NCBI RefSeq assembly: GCF_025149465.1
Contig: NZ_CP102275.1
Coordinates: 434,001 to 498,000 of the forward strand
DNA from: Thomasclavelia spiroformis DSM 1552
GTDB taxonomy: Bacteria > Bacillota_I > Bacilli_A > Erysipelotrichales > Coprobacillaceae
Direction: 5' to 3'
DNA length: 64,000 nt
In this document: positions 1 to 9,802 of the stretch, one piece after another
Position numbering within the stretch: position 1 is the first letter of the stretch
Layout of the letters: each line of letters opens with the position of its first letter
The notes under the pieces: model-generated
Databases searched by the model: none
Seen by the model: the letters and a program-made list of their open reading frames with translations, nothing else
What the model was told of the DNA's origin: nothing
Program-made: the position numbers and the translations under genes

Positions 1-588
1 TTTAATATTTATAATGTTTTAGCTTTAGTTTGTACTTTAATCGCAATGGGATGTGATGAAAAAATGGTTTTACAGGCAGTAAAGGAAGTAAAGCCGGTAG
101 AAGGAAGAATGGAATTAATTAAAGCTAAACAGAATTTTTCGGTAATTATTGATTATTGTCAGCATATTAATAATTATGAACAAATTTTTGAGTTTGTAGA
201 TAGTGTTAGACAAAATAAAGGACGTTTAATAGCTGTATTAGGGGCACCAGGGAAACGAAATTATAAAATGCGTAGAGAAATAGGTAAAGTTGCAAATAAG
301 TATCTAGATCATGTAATATTAACACAATTAGATGATCGAGGTGAAAATGTTTATGATATTTGTAAAACAATTCAAGCAGAAATAGTTGATATTAGTAGTG
401 TTATTATTCCCTCACGACAAGTTGCCATCGAACAAGCAATCGAAATAGCTTGTAAGGATGATATTATTTTGATTTTGGGTAAAGGACATGAAAAATTTAT
501 TTCACTTGAAGTAGGTCATGTCGATTATCCAGGAGATAGTACAATTGTAAAAGAAGCAATTGAACGTATATATGGAGAAAATGATTAA
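1..588 (+). CDS. MurE-like Mur ligase, C-terminal part (partial)
   Basis: The reading frame is already open at base 1, so the gene begins upstream of the window; about 195 residues remain. The segment NFSVIIDYCQH matches the start of the Mur ligase C-terminal domain, and the late GKGHE motif is the nucleotide-site signature of MurE. Such enzymes add the third amino acid to UDP-MurNAc-dipeptide in the cytoplasm. The position that carries DNPR in meso-DAP-adding enzymes here reads QLDDRGENV, and the usual GxGGDRD loop is GAPGKRNYK. This is therefore a divergent paralogue, and a canonical MurE role is uncertain. The start is outside the window. Confidence 0.8.
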   Translation, partial: FNIYNVLALVCTLIAMGCDEKMVLQAVKEVKPVEGRMELIKAKQNFSVIIDYCQHINNYEQIFEFVDSVRQNKGRLIAVLGAPGKRNYKMRREIGKVANKYLDHVILTQLDDRGENVYDICKTIQAEIVDISSVIIPSRQVAIEQAIEIACKDDIILILGKGHEKFISLEVGHVDYPGDSTIVKEAIERIYGEND

Positions 589-937
589 TAATAAGATCAT
601 ATACTTGGTAAACTCATTAATAATGCAAAAAAATATTGCTTGAATATACATTGATCCGGTATGGGTTAGTTATTATAAAAAGTGTTTGATTCTGATGTTA
701 AGCTATGCATCGTTATTAGCTTTTCGTTAGGTACTAATACTGGTATTGTTAAAGCTTTTTAATAAAAAATGTAATTGATAATAGTATTACAGTTGAAATT
801 GTGACATTAATGAAAAAGATAGCTAGAATAAGTTAAGATAAATGTTTTGGGCAGTATTTATAATATTAATGATTTGAAATTGGTAGTAAGAAAATTAAGA
901 TTATTATTTGTAAGTAAAAGGATATAGTGATTTATAT
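589..937. other. Non-coding or decayed stretch
   Basis: No frame stays open for long and no ribosome binding site leads into one. Short peptide-like runs such as VISFSLGTNTGIVKAF are visible between stops, which suggests a badly decayed gene. I could not assign it to a family. Confidence 0.4.
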
Positions 938-978
938 AAAATAGCACTTAAACTCAAATGAGCATAAGTGCTATTTTT
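938..978 (+). terminator. Hairpin terminator
   Basis: AATAGCACTTA is followed after a short loop by TAAGTGCTATT and then TTT, a perfect stem with a T tract. It would end transcription from the murE-like side or from the decayed region. Confidence 0.7.
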
Positions 979-1309
979 GATATAATTAGATTATATAAAA
1001 TATAAAAATAATGGAACCAAATTAATTGATTAAAAATTCTTATTATAATACATTTTAATAAAAATTTTCACAAGATTTTTTACAGTTGTTCTTATAGATG
1101 ATTCAAGATATCATTCGTAGAAATTATGAAAGGAATTAATACTTCAAAGTATTTTAACTGCCATCATAGAGATAGAGGCTATGGCTTTAATATGATTTAC
1201 AGATTACATTAAAAAGATGAAAAAGAAGGAAATATCAATTTTCTAAAAAGCTAAATAAAAACATGTAAAGTAAAAAAGTTATCTAAATATATTATTTTAG
1301 GTAAAAAAA
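979..1309. other. Decayed region without an intact gene
   Basis: A frame around 1150-1245 reads TAIIEIEAMALI, a TGA stop, then FTDYIKKMKKKEISIF before a TAA. This looks like a relic of coding DNA rather than a gene. No start or ribosome binding site supports it, and I see no other structure. Confidence 0.35.
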
Positions 1310-1353
1310 GGGGTAACGTCTAAAGATTAAAAATCTTTATTCGTTACAGCCCT
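1310..1353 (-). terminator. Terminator of the PRD gene; half of a dispersed hairpin repeat
   Basis: An inner stem TAAAGATT/AATCTTTA sits inside an outer TAACG/CGTTA stem, and on the minus strand it is followed by CCCC and a T run. It lies just past the stop of the minus-strand PRD gene. Bases 1325-1350 recur at 47894-47919 with one mismatch. Confidence 0.7.
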
Positions 1354-1364
1354 TATATTATCAC

Positions 1365-2063
1365 TTATTCTTTTGTTTTATAAAGTTTATTCATTTTATT
1401 ATTAGCTACTACAAAGTGTAATGTGATATATGCTAATTCATCATCATCAAATGATAAGTTTGTTTCTTGTTTTATAATTTTATTTAAAACCTTACTATAA
1501 TTAAATTCTTCTTGATGACGTCTAATAATTTCATCTTTCAAAGGATTCTTAATAGTTTGGACATTTGATAATCTTTCAAGTGCAGGTTCCAAATGTAATC
1601 CAATAGCAACAAATAGTTTATCATCTTTTCTAAAGTCTTTATTATATTCTTTATAAATACAAGTCATTGTTTCATCAATGATTTTATAGATACTATCATC
1701 TAATAAATCATATCCAGAGTTTATTTCTAAATCTAATTTTTGATTTTTAGTTAAATACATCGATACTAGAGATATCTCATCTTCTGGGAATTCGATATTG
1801 AATTGTTTTGAAAGGTGATTACATATTTTTTTTGCACAAGTATAGCTATCTTCTTGTTTATATGAAGCAATTTGTCCATTGCTTAAAGGTATATAACTAT
1901 CAGATTGTAATCTGATAATAGCAATGCTTAAATGAACAGCTAAATTTTTTATTGAATTAGTAGAAAGTGTCAATTTAAGGTCATCTATAGTATTTTTTAT
2001 AATATTTGAAATAATTGTTTGAATTTGTTCAAAATCAATATTTGTATTGGATGTTGAAGTCAT
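1365..2063 (-). CDS. Stand-alone dual PRD regulatory protein
   Basis: 232 residues. Two PTS regulation domains can be seen: the first from about residue 10 to 115 (NLAVHLSIAIIRLQ, then EISLVSMYL), the second from about 120 to 225 (GLHLEPALERL, then DDELAYITLHF), each with its conserved histidine. BglG/LicT antiterminators carry an RNA-binding CAT domain of roughly 55 residues ahead of the PRDs, and LevR/MtlR activators carry a DNA-binding domain. Neither is present here and none is found upstream. A good ribosome binding site (AGGAGG) precedes the ATG, so the short form looks like the real product. It may act by protein contact or be a truncated regulator. It is divergent from pflB. Confidence 0.8.
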   Translation of the reverse strand: MTSTSNTNIDFEQIQTIISNIIKNTIDDLKLTLSTNSIKNLAVHLSIAIIRLQSDSYIPLSNGQIASYKQEDSYTCAKKICNHLSKQFNIEFPEDEISLVSMYLTKNQKLDLEINSGYDLLDDSIYKIIDETMTCIYKEYNKDFRKDDKLFVAIGLHLEPALERLSNVQTIKNPLKDEIIRRHQEEFNYSKVLNKIIKQETNLSFDDDELAYITLHFVVANNKMNKLYKTKE

Positions 2064-2078
2064 TTTTATTCCTCCTGA

Positions 2079-2157
2079 TAACTTAGCTATAACTATATAA
2101 TATTTTTAAAAAAAAATCTACTATTAAATTTATTTATTTTTTTAAAAAGCTAAGTTA
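2079..2157. repeat. 10-bp inverted repeat upstream of the PRD gene
   Basis: TAACTTAGCT at 2079-2088 and AGCTAAGTTA at 2148-2157 are perfect inverted repeats about 59 bp apart, in the 5' region of the PRD gene. They could be paired operator half-sites or the base of an RNA stem. Confidence 0.45.
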
Positions 2158-2289
2158 ATTAGCAATAATATTTAAAATTATGATGCAATAAAATCTTTTT
2201 TGTAAGCGTTAATCAGGTATCGATTTTAATGCTTGTTATGAGGTAAATTAAATTTGTAGAAAATAATTTGTTTTTTTGGTGCAAACTAC

Positions 2290-2319
2290 TTGAATTGTAA
2301 AAACAAAATATAATATAAT
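2290..2319 (+). promoter_or_regulatory. Predicted sigma-A promoter of pflB
   Basis: TTGAAT at 2290-2295 and TATAAT at 2314-2319, spaced by 18 bp. It would give a leader of roughly 180 nt before the pflB start. Confidence 0.6.
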
Positions 2320-2327
2320 GCAAGCGT

Positions 2328-2449
2328 GGATAACAGAGGAAGATATATTTTTCCTATATAGTGTGTGTTATTCTTAAAATATTAATGCTTTGTGACGAGT
2401 GGCAATAATAGTTTAAATGATATCCCTTGCAAAACGATTGACTATTATT
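2328..2449 (+). promoter_or_regulatory. Structured leader of pflB
   Basis: Two hairpins can be drawn in the untranslated leader. The first pairs GGATAACA with TGTTATTC and AGGAA with TTCCT, at about 2328-2375. The second pairs AATAATAGT (2404-2412) with ACTATTATT (2441-2449). Neither is followed by a clear T tract, so they are not obvious terminators. No known riboswitch family was recognised. Confidence 0.4.
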
Positions 2450-2508
2450 TAAAACTTTGTAAAAGCTTAACTAACAGTTATTTAAAATTTCGAGGAGGAA
2501 AAAAAGAC

Positions 2509-4761
2509 ATGTTAAAAAAAGAACAATGGAATGGTTTTAAAGGTAGACTTTGGAAAGAAGAAATCAATGTTCGTGATTTTATCCAAAATAACTATAAACC
2601 ATACTATGGTGATGAATCATTCTTAGCTGGTCCTACAGAAGCTACAAATAAATTATGGGGGAAATTACAAGAACTTCAAAAAGAAGAACGTGCTAAAGGT
2701 GGAGTTCTTGATATGGAAACACATGTTGTTTCTGGGTTAACTTCTTATGGTCCTGGATATATTGATGAAGAACTTAAAGATTTAGAAAAGGTAGTTGGAT
2801 TACAAACTGACAAACCATTAAAAAGAGCATTTATGCCTTTTGGTGGAATCAAAATGGCTGAACAAGCTTGTGAAACATATGGATATACACCAGATCCTGA
2901 ATTACACAAGATTTTTACTGAATATCATAAAACTCATAACCAAGGAGTTTTCGATGTTTATACACCTGAAATTAGATTAGCTCGTCGTAATAAAATTATT
3001 ACTGGTTTACCAGATACTTATGGACGTGGACGTATCGTTGGTGATTATCGTCGTGTTGCTTTATATGGTATTGATGAATTAATCGCATTTAAACAACATG
3101 ATTTAGCTGTTTGTGGTAGTGGTTCAATGACAGAAGATATCATTCGTCGTCGTGAAGAAATCGCTGAACAAATTAGAGCATTAAATGGTATGAAAAAAAT
3201 GGCTGAAATCTATGGCTATGATATTTCTGAACCTGCAAAAAATGCTCATGAAGCAGTTCAATGGTTATATTTTGGTTATTTAGCTGCAATTAAAACTCAA
3301 AATGGTGCGGCTATGTCAGTTGGACGTGTTTCTACTTTCTTAGATATCTATATTGAAAGAGATTTAGAAGCTGGAGTTATTACAGAAGAAGAAGCTCAAG
3401 AATTAATCGATCATTTTGTAATGAAATGTAGAATGGTTAAATTTGCACGTATTCCATCATATAATCAATTATTCTCAGGCGATCCAGTTTGGGCAACATT
3501 GGAAGTAGCTGGTATTGGTTCTGATGGTCGTTCAATGGTAACTAAAAACGATTTCCGTTTCTTACACACATTAGAAAATATGGGACCTTCTCCTGAACCA
3601 AACTTAACAGTATTATATTCTTCTAGATTACCAGAAAACTTTAAGAAATATACTTCAAAAATTTCAATTGATACAAGTTCAGTACAATATGAAAATGACT
3701 GTGTAATGCGTCCAGTATGGGGAGATGATTATTCAATTTGCTGTTGTGTATCTGCAACTCAAACTGGTAAAGAAATGCAATTCTTTGGAGCTCGTGCTAA
3801 CTTAGCTAAATGCTTATTATATGCTATCAATGGTGGTATCGATGAAAAAACTAAGACACAAGTTGCTCCAGAATATCGTCCAATCACTTCTGAATATTTA
3901 GATTATGATGAAGTAATGAGAGCTTATGATCAAATGATGGATTGGTTAGCTGATATTTATGTAAATACACTTAACTTAATTCAATATATGCATGATAAAT
4001 ATTACTATGAAGCAGCTGAAATGGCATTAATTGATACTGATGTAAGACGTACATTTGCTACAGGTATTGCTGGATTCTCTCATGTTGTTGACTCATTAAG
4101 TGCAATTAAATATGCAAAAGTTAAAACAATTCGTGATGAAGATGGCGTTGTAGTTGATTATGAAACTGAAGGAGATTTCCCACGTTATGGTAATGATGAT
4201 GATCGTGCTGATGATATTGCAGTATGGTTATTACAAACATTCTTAGAAAAAATCAAAAAACATCATACTTATCGTAATTCAGAACCAACTACTTCTATCT
4301 TAACAATTACTTCTAACGTTGTTTATGGTAAAGCTACTGGTTCATTACCTGATGGACGTAAAGCTGGTGAACCATTATCACCAGGTGCTAACCCAGCTTA
4401 TGGTGCTGAACAATCTGGTTTATTAGCTTCATTAAACTCTGTTGCTAAATTACCATATGAATGGGCATTAGATGGTATTTCAAATACACAAACAATTAGT
4501 CCTGATACTTTAGGTCATGATGATGAAGAACGTAAAAATACTTTAGCAAGAGTATTAGACGGATACTTTGATCAAGGTGCACATCACTTAAACGTTAACG
4601 TATTTGGAACTGAAAAATTAATCGATGCTATGGAACATCCAGAAAAAGAAGAATATGCAAACTTTACAATTCGTGTATCTGGATATGCTGTTAAATTTAT
4701 CGATTTAACTCGTGAACAACAATTAGATGTTATTTCAAGAACTTGCCATAAATCAATGTAA
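2509..4761 (+). CDS. pflB: Pyruvate formate-lyase (formate C-acetyltransferase)
   Basis: 750 residues, the usual length. The enzyme converts pyruvate and CoA to acetyl-CoA and formate in anaerobic metabolism through a glycyl radical. The active-site cysteines lie in ICCCVS (C411-C413), and the radical glycine is G725 in RVSGYAV near the C-terminus. The frame is open further upstream, but the ATG at 2509 is chosen because AGGAGG (2493-2498) precedes it and the protein then starts like known PFLs ([10 protein letters not shown]). The activase gene follows after a terminator. Confidence 0.97.
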   Translation: MLKKEQWNGFKGRLWKEEINVRDFIQNNYKPYYGDESFLAGPTEATNKLWGKLQELQKEERAKGGVLDMETHVVSGLTSYGPGYIDEELKDLEKVVGLQTDKPLKRAFMPFGGIKMAEQACETYGYTPDPELHKIFTEYHKTHNQGVFDVYTPEIRLARRNKIITGLPDTYGRGRIVGDYRRVALYGIDELIAFKQHDLAVCGSGSMTEDIIRRREEIAEQIRALNGMKKMAEIYGYDISEPAKNAHEAVQWLYFGYLAAIKTQNGAAMSVGRVSTFLDIYIERDLEAGVITEEEAQELIDHFVMKCRMVKFARIPSYNQLFSGDPVWATLEVAGIGSDGRSMVTKNDFRFLHTLENMGPSPEPNLTVLYSSRLPENFKKYTSKISIDTSSVQYENDCVMRPVWGDDYSICCCVSATQTGKEMQFFGARANLAKCLLYAINGGIDEKTKTQVAPEYRPITSEYLDYDEVMRAYDQMMDWLADIYVNTLNLIQYMHDKYYYEAAEMALIDTDVRRTFATGIAGFSHVVDSLSAIKYAKVKTIRDEDGVVVDYETEGDFPRYGNDDDRADDIAVWLLQTFLEKIKKHHTYRNSEPTTSILTITSNVVYGKATGSLPDGRKAGEPLSPGANPAYGAEQSGLLASLNSVAKLPYEWALDGISNTQTISPDTLGHDDEERKNTLARVLDGYFDQGAHHLNVNVFGTEKLIDAMEHPEKEEYANFTIRVSGYAVKFIDLTREQQLDVISRTCHKSM

Positions 4762-4779
4762 TAATTTCTTGAATTAATC

Positions 4780-4810
4780 AAACAGCCTCTTTAATCAAGA
4801 GGCTGTTTTA
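4780..4810 (+). terminator. Terminator between pflB and pflA
   Basis: AACAGCCTCTT / AAGAGGCTGTT stem with a five-base loop and a following TTTA. It should limit read-through from pflB, giving less activase than lyase. Confidence 0.75.
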
Positions 4811-4853
4811 ATGAAAATAAATATTTTATCAAATTATAAAAGGAGTGAAAAAT

Positions 4854-5603
4854 ATGGAAAATAAAGTTGTAGGTGCCATCCACTCAATTGAAAGTTTTGG
4901 ATCGGTAGATGGGCCTGGTGTTCGTTACATTTTATTTTTACATGGTTGTCCATTGCGTTGTAAATATTGCCATAATCCAGATACTTGGGCAAATAGTAAA
5001 GAAACGATGGAAATGACGCCACAAGAAGCATTAGAAAAAGCATTAAAGTATAAGACCTATTGGGGTAATGAAGGTGGAATTACAATTAGTGGTGGAGAAC
5101 CATTATTACAAATTGATTTTCTAATTGAGTTATTTAAATTAGCTAAAAAAGAAGGTGTTAATACTTGTATTGATACTAGTGGTGCTAATTTTACTCGTGA
5201 AGAACCATTTTTTAATAAATTTAATGAATTAATGAAATACACTGATTTGTTATTATTAGATATTAAACATATTGATAGTCAAAAACATAAAGAGTTAACA
5301 GGAAAACCAAATGATAATATCTTAGATATGGCAAAATATCTTTCTGATATAAATAAATCTGTATGGATTCGTCATGTACTTGTTCCAGGAATAAGTGATG
5401 TTGATGAATATTTGATTGAACTTGATAAATTTATTAGTAGTTTAAACAATGTTAAAAAGGTTGAAGTTTTACCATATCATACTTTAGGTACATTTAAATG
5501 GGAGGAGTTAAATATTCCATATCAATTAGAAGGTGTCAATCCACCTTCTCAAGAAAGAGTAGATAACGCAAATAAATTATTACATGTAGATAATTATAAA
5601 TAA
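4854..5603 (+). CDS. pflA: Pyruvate formate-lyase activating enzyme (radical SAM)
   Basis: 249 residues. It installs the glycyl radical on PflB using S-adenosylmethionine and a 4Fe-4S cluster. The cluster ligands are in CPLRCKYC (CxxxCxxC) near residue 35, and GGEPLLQ follows as the SAM-binding motif. A GTG at 4845 overlaps the ribosome binding site AGGAG, so the ATG at 4854 is preferred. The gene directly follows pflB, its substrate. Confidence 0.95.
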   Translation: MENKVVGAIHSIESFGSVDGPGVRYILFLHGCPLRCKYCHNPDTWANSKETMEMTPQEALEKALKYKTYWGNEGGITISGGEPLLQIDFLIELFKLAKKEGVNTCIDTSGANFTREEPFFNKFNELMKYTDLLLLDIKHIDSQKHKELTGKPNDNILDMAKYLSDINKSVWIRHVLVPGISDVDEYLIELDKFISSLNNVKKVEVLPYHTLGTFKWEELNIPYQLEGVNPPSQERVDNANKLLHVDNYK

Positions 5604-5610
5604 TTTGAAT

Positions 5611-5644
5611 AGTTCTTACTTTAATAAAAGTAGGAACTTTTTTA
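5611..5644 (+). terminator. pflA terminator
   Basis: AGTTCTTACTTT pairs imperfectly with AAAGTAGGAACT and is followed by TTTTTT. Confidence 0.75.
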
Positions 5645-5660
5645 TTTAAAAAACTATTGG

Positions 5661-7304
5661 TTATTGAAACCAATAGTCATTATAAGTATATTTAAAAACA
5701 CGATAGAGAAATTTACCTCCAGTTGTTGTAAATTTTTTGATTAATGAACCAGATTTATCGTATTCAAACCATGTCATTGCCATACCACTATCAATAATAA
5801 CATTATTATCTATTTCTTGAACACTACTAACATATCCAGAATATTCAGCTGGAATATCGGCAATAAGCTCAAAAGTTTTAGTATTTTCATCGATTAAATA
5901 TTTATAGTAATGAGAAACACCATCTTTAGAATCATAAGATACATTTGTATAATTAGGATCTTCTTTCCAATTATAGTCGGGTCTTGTTGTACTAACAGCA
6001 ATATTATTATTGTATAAGTATAAATAATATTGACCATCACTTAAAGAACTATCAGTTGCGTAAGTGACACAATGTTGACCTGCTTGGAGTGAAAAATCAT
6101 TAGCATTTGTTAATAGAAGATTATCATATCCACTTTCTTGCCAGAAATTATCTGATCCAATCATATAATCAACAGATGGCTCACTATAAATATCATTAAT
6201 TTTAATAATAGTAGATGTTTCTCTCGAACTAATAATTAAACTATCGTTATTGATTAATTCTAATGAATTAATATGCATCCAATCAAGATTATCAGCAGAT
6301 TTAGGTTTTGATGTTAATTTATAATAATCTGGGAATAAATCAATTAAATTAATTAATTCAGATATTTCGCCACTATCATGATCAATCATGATAATTTTAT
6401 CTTCACTTGTTTCGGTATCTTTCTTTGAAGCTAATACAATTAGATTTTTATTGTCGTCAAAAATATAGTCATGATGCAATTTATAATCACCAGTATCATA
6501 AATAGTAGAGACATAACCAGTTTGATTAATTCCAACAATCTTTGTACTCGAAACACTTATATACATCGTATTATCATCAAAAAGACAACGATGACTACGA
6601 TATGAAATAATTGGAATTTCACTTCGAATAATTCCATAGTTATCATAAAGACGCATGTATGCAAGAGTATCACTATCTTCTGTTACATCATTACCTAATA
6701 CTGTATATAGACCATTTGTAAGAGAAGCATTAGTATCATATGTTTCAGTTTCAACAGTTATATATTCATTACCTCCTAATAAATCAGGTGCTTGATACGA
6801 CCAAGTTAATGTATCAACTTCATTGCCTTGGGTATCATGTAATGTAACAGTAATTATGTTTTTTTCACTAGGAATTGAACCAACTAATAGGTATTCATGT
6901 TCTTTAGTATATCCACTAGATGTATTGGTGTTTAAAGTTTGTGTGAAGTCTTCATAGCCATTGCAACTAATTGTATAAGTTGCTTGATAATCTTTATCGG
7001 TTGTAAAGTACATATATACCCCTGTAGTATTTGTTCCATAAGGGTTTTCGATTAATAATGGTTCTTTGAATGTATAATTATTCTTTTGTTTGGCTCTATC
7101 TATTTGTTGTTGGATTTTATTTTGATATTTTTCGCTATAGATTGTTTTTGGTTCGGTTGTTGTATCGTTCATTTCTAGATAAAGTATACTGTTTTTATCG
7201 TTACTAGAAGCTTTTGTAATCATTCTATTATTATTATTATAAAAATAGATAAGAATTAAACTAATTATTGATAATGTTATAATTAAGTATTTTATTTTTT
7301 TCAT
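5661..7304 (-). CDS. Arylsulfate sulfotransferase (AssT family), membrane-anchored
   Basis: 547 residues. An N-terminal signal or anchor helix (KKIKYLIITLSIISLILIYFY) is followed by an extracytoplasmic body. DWMHINSLELINNDSLIISSR and the later GQHCVTYATD resemble the propeller motifs around the catalytic histidines of AssT enzymes, which move sulfate from one phenolic ester to another phenol without PAPS. Gut Firmicutes are known to carry such enzymes. The ATG at 7304 is chosen because GGAGG lies just upstream; a longer frame to 7349 has no such site. The acceptor cannot be predicted. Confidence 0.8.
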   Translation of the reverse strand: MKKIKYLIITLSIISLILIYFYNNNNRMITKASSNDKNSILYLEMNDTTTEPKTIYSEKYQNKIQQQIDRAKQKNNYTFKEPLLIENPYGTNTTGVYMYFTTDKDYQATYTISCNGYEDFTQTLNTNTSSGYTKEHEYLLVGSIPSEKNIITVTLHDTQGNEVDTLTWSYQAPDLLGGNEYITVETETYDTNASLTNGLYTVLGNDVTEDSDTLAYMRLYDNYGIIRSEIPIISYRSHRCLFDDNTMYISVSSTKIVGINQTGYVSTIYDTGDYKLHHDYIFDDNKNLIVLASKKDTETSEDKIIMIDHDSGEISELINLIDLFPDYYKLTSKPKSADNLDWMHINSLELINNDSLIISSRETSTIIKINDIYSEPSVDYMIGSDNFWQESGYDNLLLTNANDFSLQAGQHCVTYATDSSLSDGQYYLYLYNNNIAVSTTRPDYNWKEDPNYTNVSYDSKDGVSHYYKYLIDENTKTFELIADIPAEYSGYVSSVQEIDNNVIIDSGMAMTWFEYDKSGSLIKKFTTTGGKFLYRVFKYTYNDYWFQ

Positions 7305-7361
7305 ATTTTCCTCCATTTCCGTCCACTTTCGTCGGTAGGACACAAACATGTGATAAAAATT

Positions 7362-7475
7362 TTAATTTATCATTAATCTAAATAATTTTAGGATATTACT
7401 ATTCAATTTGTTTTTTTCACAAGTAATATCTACTATTTCTTTATTTTTTCGATTAATAACAAATTTTATTTTCAC
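7362..7475 (-). CDS. Possible 37-residue protein upstream of the sulfotransferase
   Basis: A GTG at 7475 is preceded by AGGAAAG and opens a lysine-rich frame containing KIKFVINRKNKEIVDITCEK, ending at a TAA about 60 bases before the sulfotransferase start. It is not recognised. It could be a small protein, a leader peptide or the tail of a lost gene. Confidence 0.3.
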   Translation of the reverse strand: MKIKFVINRKNKEIVDITCEKNKLNSNILKLFRLMIN

Positions 7476-7644
7476 ACTTACTTTCCTATAAATAAATTAT
7501 TATATACATTTATGTGAAAATTATTGAATAAATTAAAATAATTAACAAATTCTTATAAAAATATTATTTTTTTTTAAAGAATTAATTTAATGTAGAAATT
7601 TTAGAGTAAAAAGGAGATGTGTTTATTAAATAATTTTATTAATA

Positions 7645-7682
7645 AAAAAAGTAAAATAACTTATAAAAAGCTATTTTACTTT
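7645..7682 (-). terminator. Terminator of pepT and lipid kinase operon
   Basis: Read on the minus strand, AAAGTAAAATA pairs with TATTTTACTTT, and the stem runs into a T tract just after the lipid kinase stop. Confidence 0.7.
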
Positions 7683-7692
7683 AATTGATATT

Positions 7693-8589
7693 TTATGGAA
7701 TTAAAATATTAATTGCTTTATGAATAACTTGAATAGTTACTGGCAATAATGAACCTTCTTCACCATCTATATCAATTATCACATCTTGTTTACTAGAAAT
7801 TTCTATTTTTTTAGCCTGATAATATGAAATAAAAGGGCTGTTAGCATGTTTTTTTAAAATATAATCTTTAGAAAGTGCTACTAGATCAGTGATGGAACAT
7901 TTTTTTATAATAATTAAATCCAATAAACCATCTTGAATATCAGCTAAAGGAATGATATTTTCAAAACCACCTACACGATTAGTGTTTGTAATCATAAACA
8001 TCTTAGCTTCCTCTTTGATTACATTTACATCATCAAGTACAATTTTAAGATTAATATTTGTATTTAATTGATTAGGTAAGTTTGCAAGTCCATTAAGATA
8101 ATATGCTAAAGGACCTAATCTTTTCTTTTCATTTTTACTAACAGTAAAAGAAATATCACTAAACATTCCTCCTGCAGCTACATTCATGAAATAATGATTA
8201 TCAATTTTACCCACATCACAGCATATAGTATTAAAATTATTAATTAAATTACATATATCATCAATATTAGTAGGAAGGTTTAAATAATTTGCAAAATCAT
8301 TAACAGTGCCAGCGGCTAAAATACAAAGTGGAATAGTTTTATTGCTTTCTACCATGCCACTTACAACTTCATTGATAGTTCCATCTCCACCTACTACAGT
8401 GATAAAATCATAATTTGTTTCTTTGCATTTTAAGGCTTTATAATAACCATCATCCTTTTTTGCAGTGAAAAAAACATCAATGTGATTAACTATTTTTTTT
8501 AAGGTTAATTGACCAATTAATTTATCTAAATTATTTTGTATTGATCGTTGACCAGATGATGGATTAATAATAAATAGACAACGTTTCAT
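7693..8589 (-). CDS. Diacylglycerol kinase family lipid kinase
   Basis: 298 residues. VVGGDGTINEVVSGM near residue 60 is the nucleotide-binding GGDGT motif of the DAGK catalytic domain, and LAAGTVNDFANYL follows about 30 residues later. The protein fits the DgkB/YegS group, which phosphorylates membrane lipids such as diacylglycerol at the cytoplasmic face. It starts 4 bases after the pepT stop, so the two are co-transcribed. The exact lipid is not determined from sequence. Confidence 0.9.
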   Translation of the reverse strand: MKRCLFIINPSSGQRSIQNNLDKLIGQLTLKKIVNHIDVFFTAKKDDGYYKALKCKETNYDFITVVGGDGTINEVVSGMVESNKTIPLCILAAGTVNDFANYLNLPTNIDDICNLINNFNTICCDVGKIDNHYFMNVAAGGMFSDISFTVSKNEKKRLGPLAYYLNGLANLPNQLNTNINLKIVLDDVNVIKEEAKMFMITNTNRVGGFENIIPLADIQDGLLDLIIIKKCSITDLVALSKDYILKKHANSPFISYYQAKKIEISSKQDVIIDIDGEEGSLLPVTIQVIHKAINILIP

Positions 8590-8593
8590 ATTT

Positions 8594-9802
8594 TTATTCT
8601 TTAACTAATTCTTTAATAATCTCTACTGCTTGTTTCATCATTGTAAGTGATACAAATTCAAAAGGACCATGATAATTTTCACCACCTGTACCAATATTTG
8701 GACAAGGTAATCCCATAAATGTTAAACGTGCTCCATCGGTTCCGCCTCTAATTGGACTAGCATAGCCGTCTATTCCTACTTTTTTCATTGCTGTTTGTAG
8801 TTTTTCAATGATATAGTAATTTTCTTTGATTATTTCAGCCATATTTAAATATGATTCATTAATGGTTAATTTAATTGCATCATAACCATATTTATCATTT
8901 AAATATGTTTTAATTCTTTCAAAATCTGCAATTTGCTTTTTAGCTAATTGTAAATCATGATTTCTAATAATATATTCTAATTTAGCTTTTTCGCAGTTAC
9001 CTTCTAGATGATGTAAATGATTGAAACCATCATAACCATCAGTATAGTAAGGTTTTTTGTCTTCTGGTAACATATTTTCAAATTCGATTGCTAAATTGAT
9101 TGCACTTACCATTTTATTTTTAGCATTACCAGGATGAATTGATTTACCAGTAATTTCAACATCAGCACTATATGCATTAAAATTTTCATAATTATATTCA
9201 GCTATATCTCCACCATCTACAGTATAGGCGTATTTAGCATTGAATTTTTTTACATTAAAATTATCTGTTCCACGTCCAACTTCTTCATCAGGTGTAAAAG
9301 CGATTTTAATATCGTTATGTTTGATTTCAGGATGATGATATAAGTAATCAGCAAGATCCATAATTATTGCTACACCGGCTTTATCATCAGCACCTAATAA
9401 TGTAGTACCATCAGTTGTTATTAGATCATGTCCAATCATTTTTTTTAAACTTGTAAATTCTTCAGGATTTAATAATAATCCTAATTCTTTATTTAATTCA
9501 ATAATTGAACCATCATAGTTAGTTATTTTTTGTGGTTTGATATCTTTACCGCTAGCATCTGGTGATGTGTCCATATGGGCAATAAATCCAATAATATCAC
9601 CTGTACCTCCATTACCTTTAATAGTTCCATAAACAATACCATATTCATCTAAATGAGCATCATCAATTCCAATTTCTAACATTTCTTTGACTAACGCTTT
9701 TCCTAATTCTAATTGTTTTAATGTTGATGGAGTAGTGTTTGAGTACTCATCAGATTGTGTGTCATAGCTGACATATTTTAAAAATCTTTCTTCAATATTC
9801 AT
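8594..9802 (-). CDS. pepT: Peptidase T (tripeptide aminopeptidase)
   Basis: 402 residues, as usual for PepT. A cytosolic zinc M20 peptidase that removes the N-terminal residue from tripeptides. GFIAHMDTSPD carries the first metal histidine with its aspartate, TTLLGADDKAGVA the bridging aspartate, and FTPDEEVGRGTD the catalytic glutamate pair. The start is supported by AAAGGAGA. It heads a two-gene operon with the lipid kinase and complements the peptide-uptake operon nearby. Confidence 0.95.
   Translation of the reverse strand: MNIEERFLKYVSYDTQSDEYSNTTPSTLKQLELGKALVKEMLEIGIDDAHLDEYGIVYGTIKGNGGTGDIIGFIAHMDTSPDASGKDIKPQKITNYDGSIIELNKELGLLLNPEEFTSLKKMIGHDLITTDGTTLLGADDKAGVAIIMDLADYLYHHPEIKHNDIKIAFTPDEEVGRGTDNFNVKKFNAKYAYTVDGGDIAEYNYENFNAYSADVEITGKSIHPGNAKNKMVSAINLAIEFENMLPEDKKPYYTDGYDGFNHLHHLEGNCEKAKLEYIIRNHDLQLAKKQIADFERIKTYLNDKYGYDAIKLTINESYLNMAEIIKENYYIIEKLQTAMKKVGIDGYASPIRGGTDGARLTFMGLPCPNIGTGGENYHGPFEFVSLTMMKQAVEIIKELVKE

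Noticed and set aside
4584-5242. Minus-strand frames over pflB and pflA
   Set aside because: Shadows of strongly supported genes.
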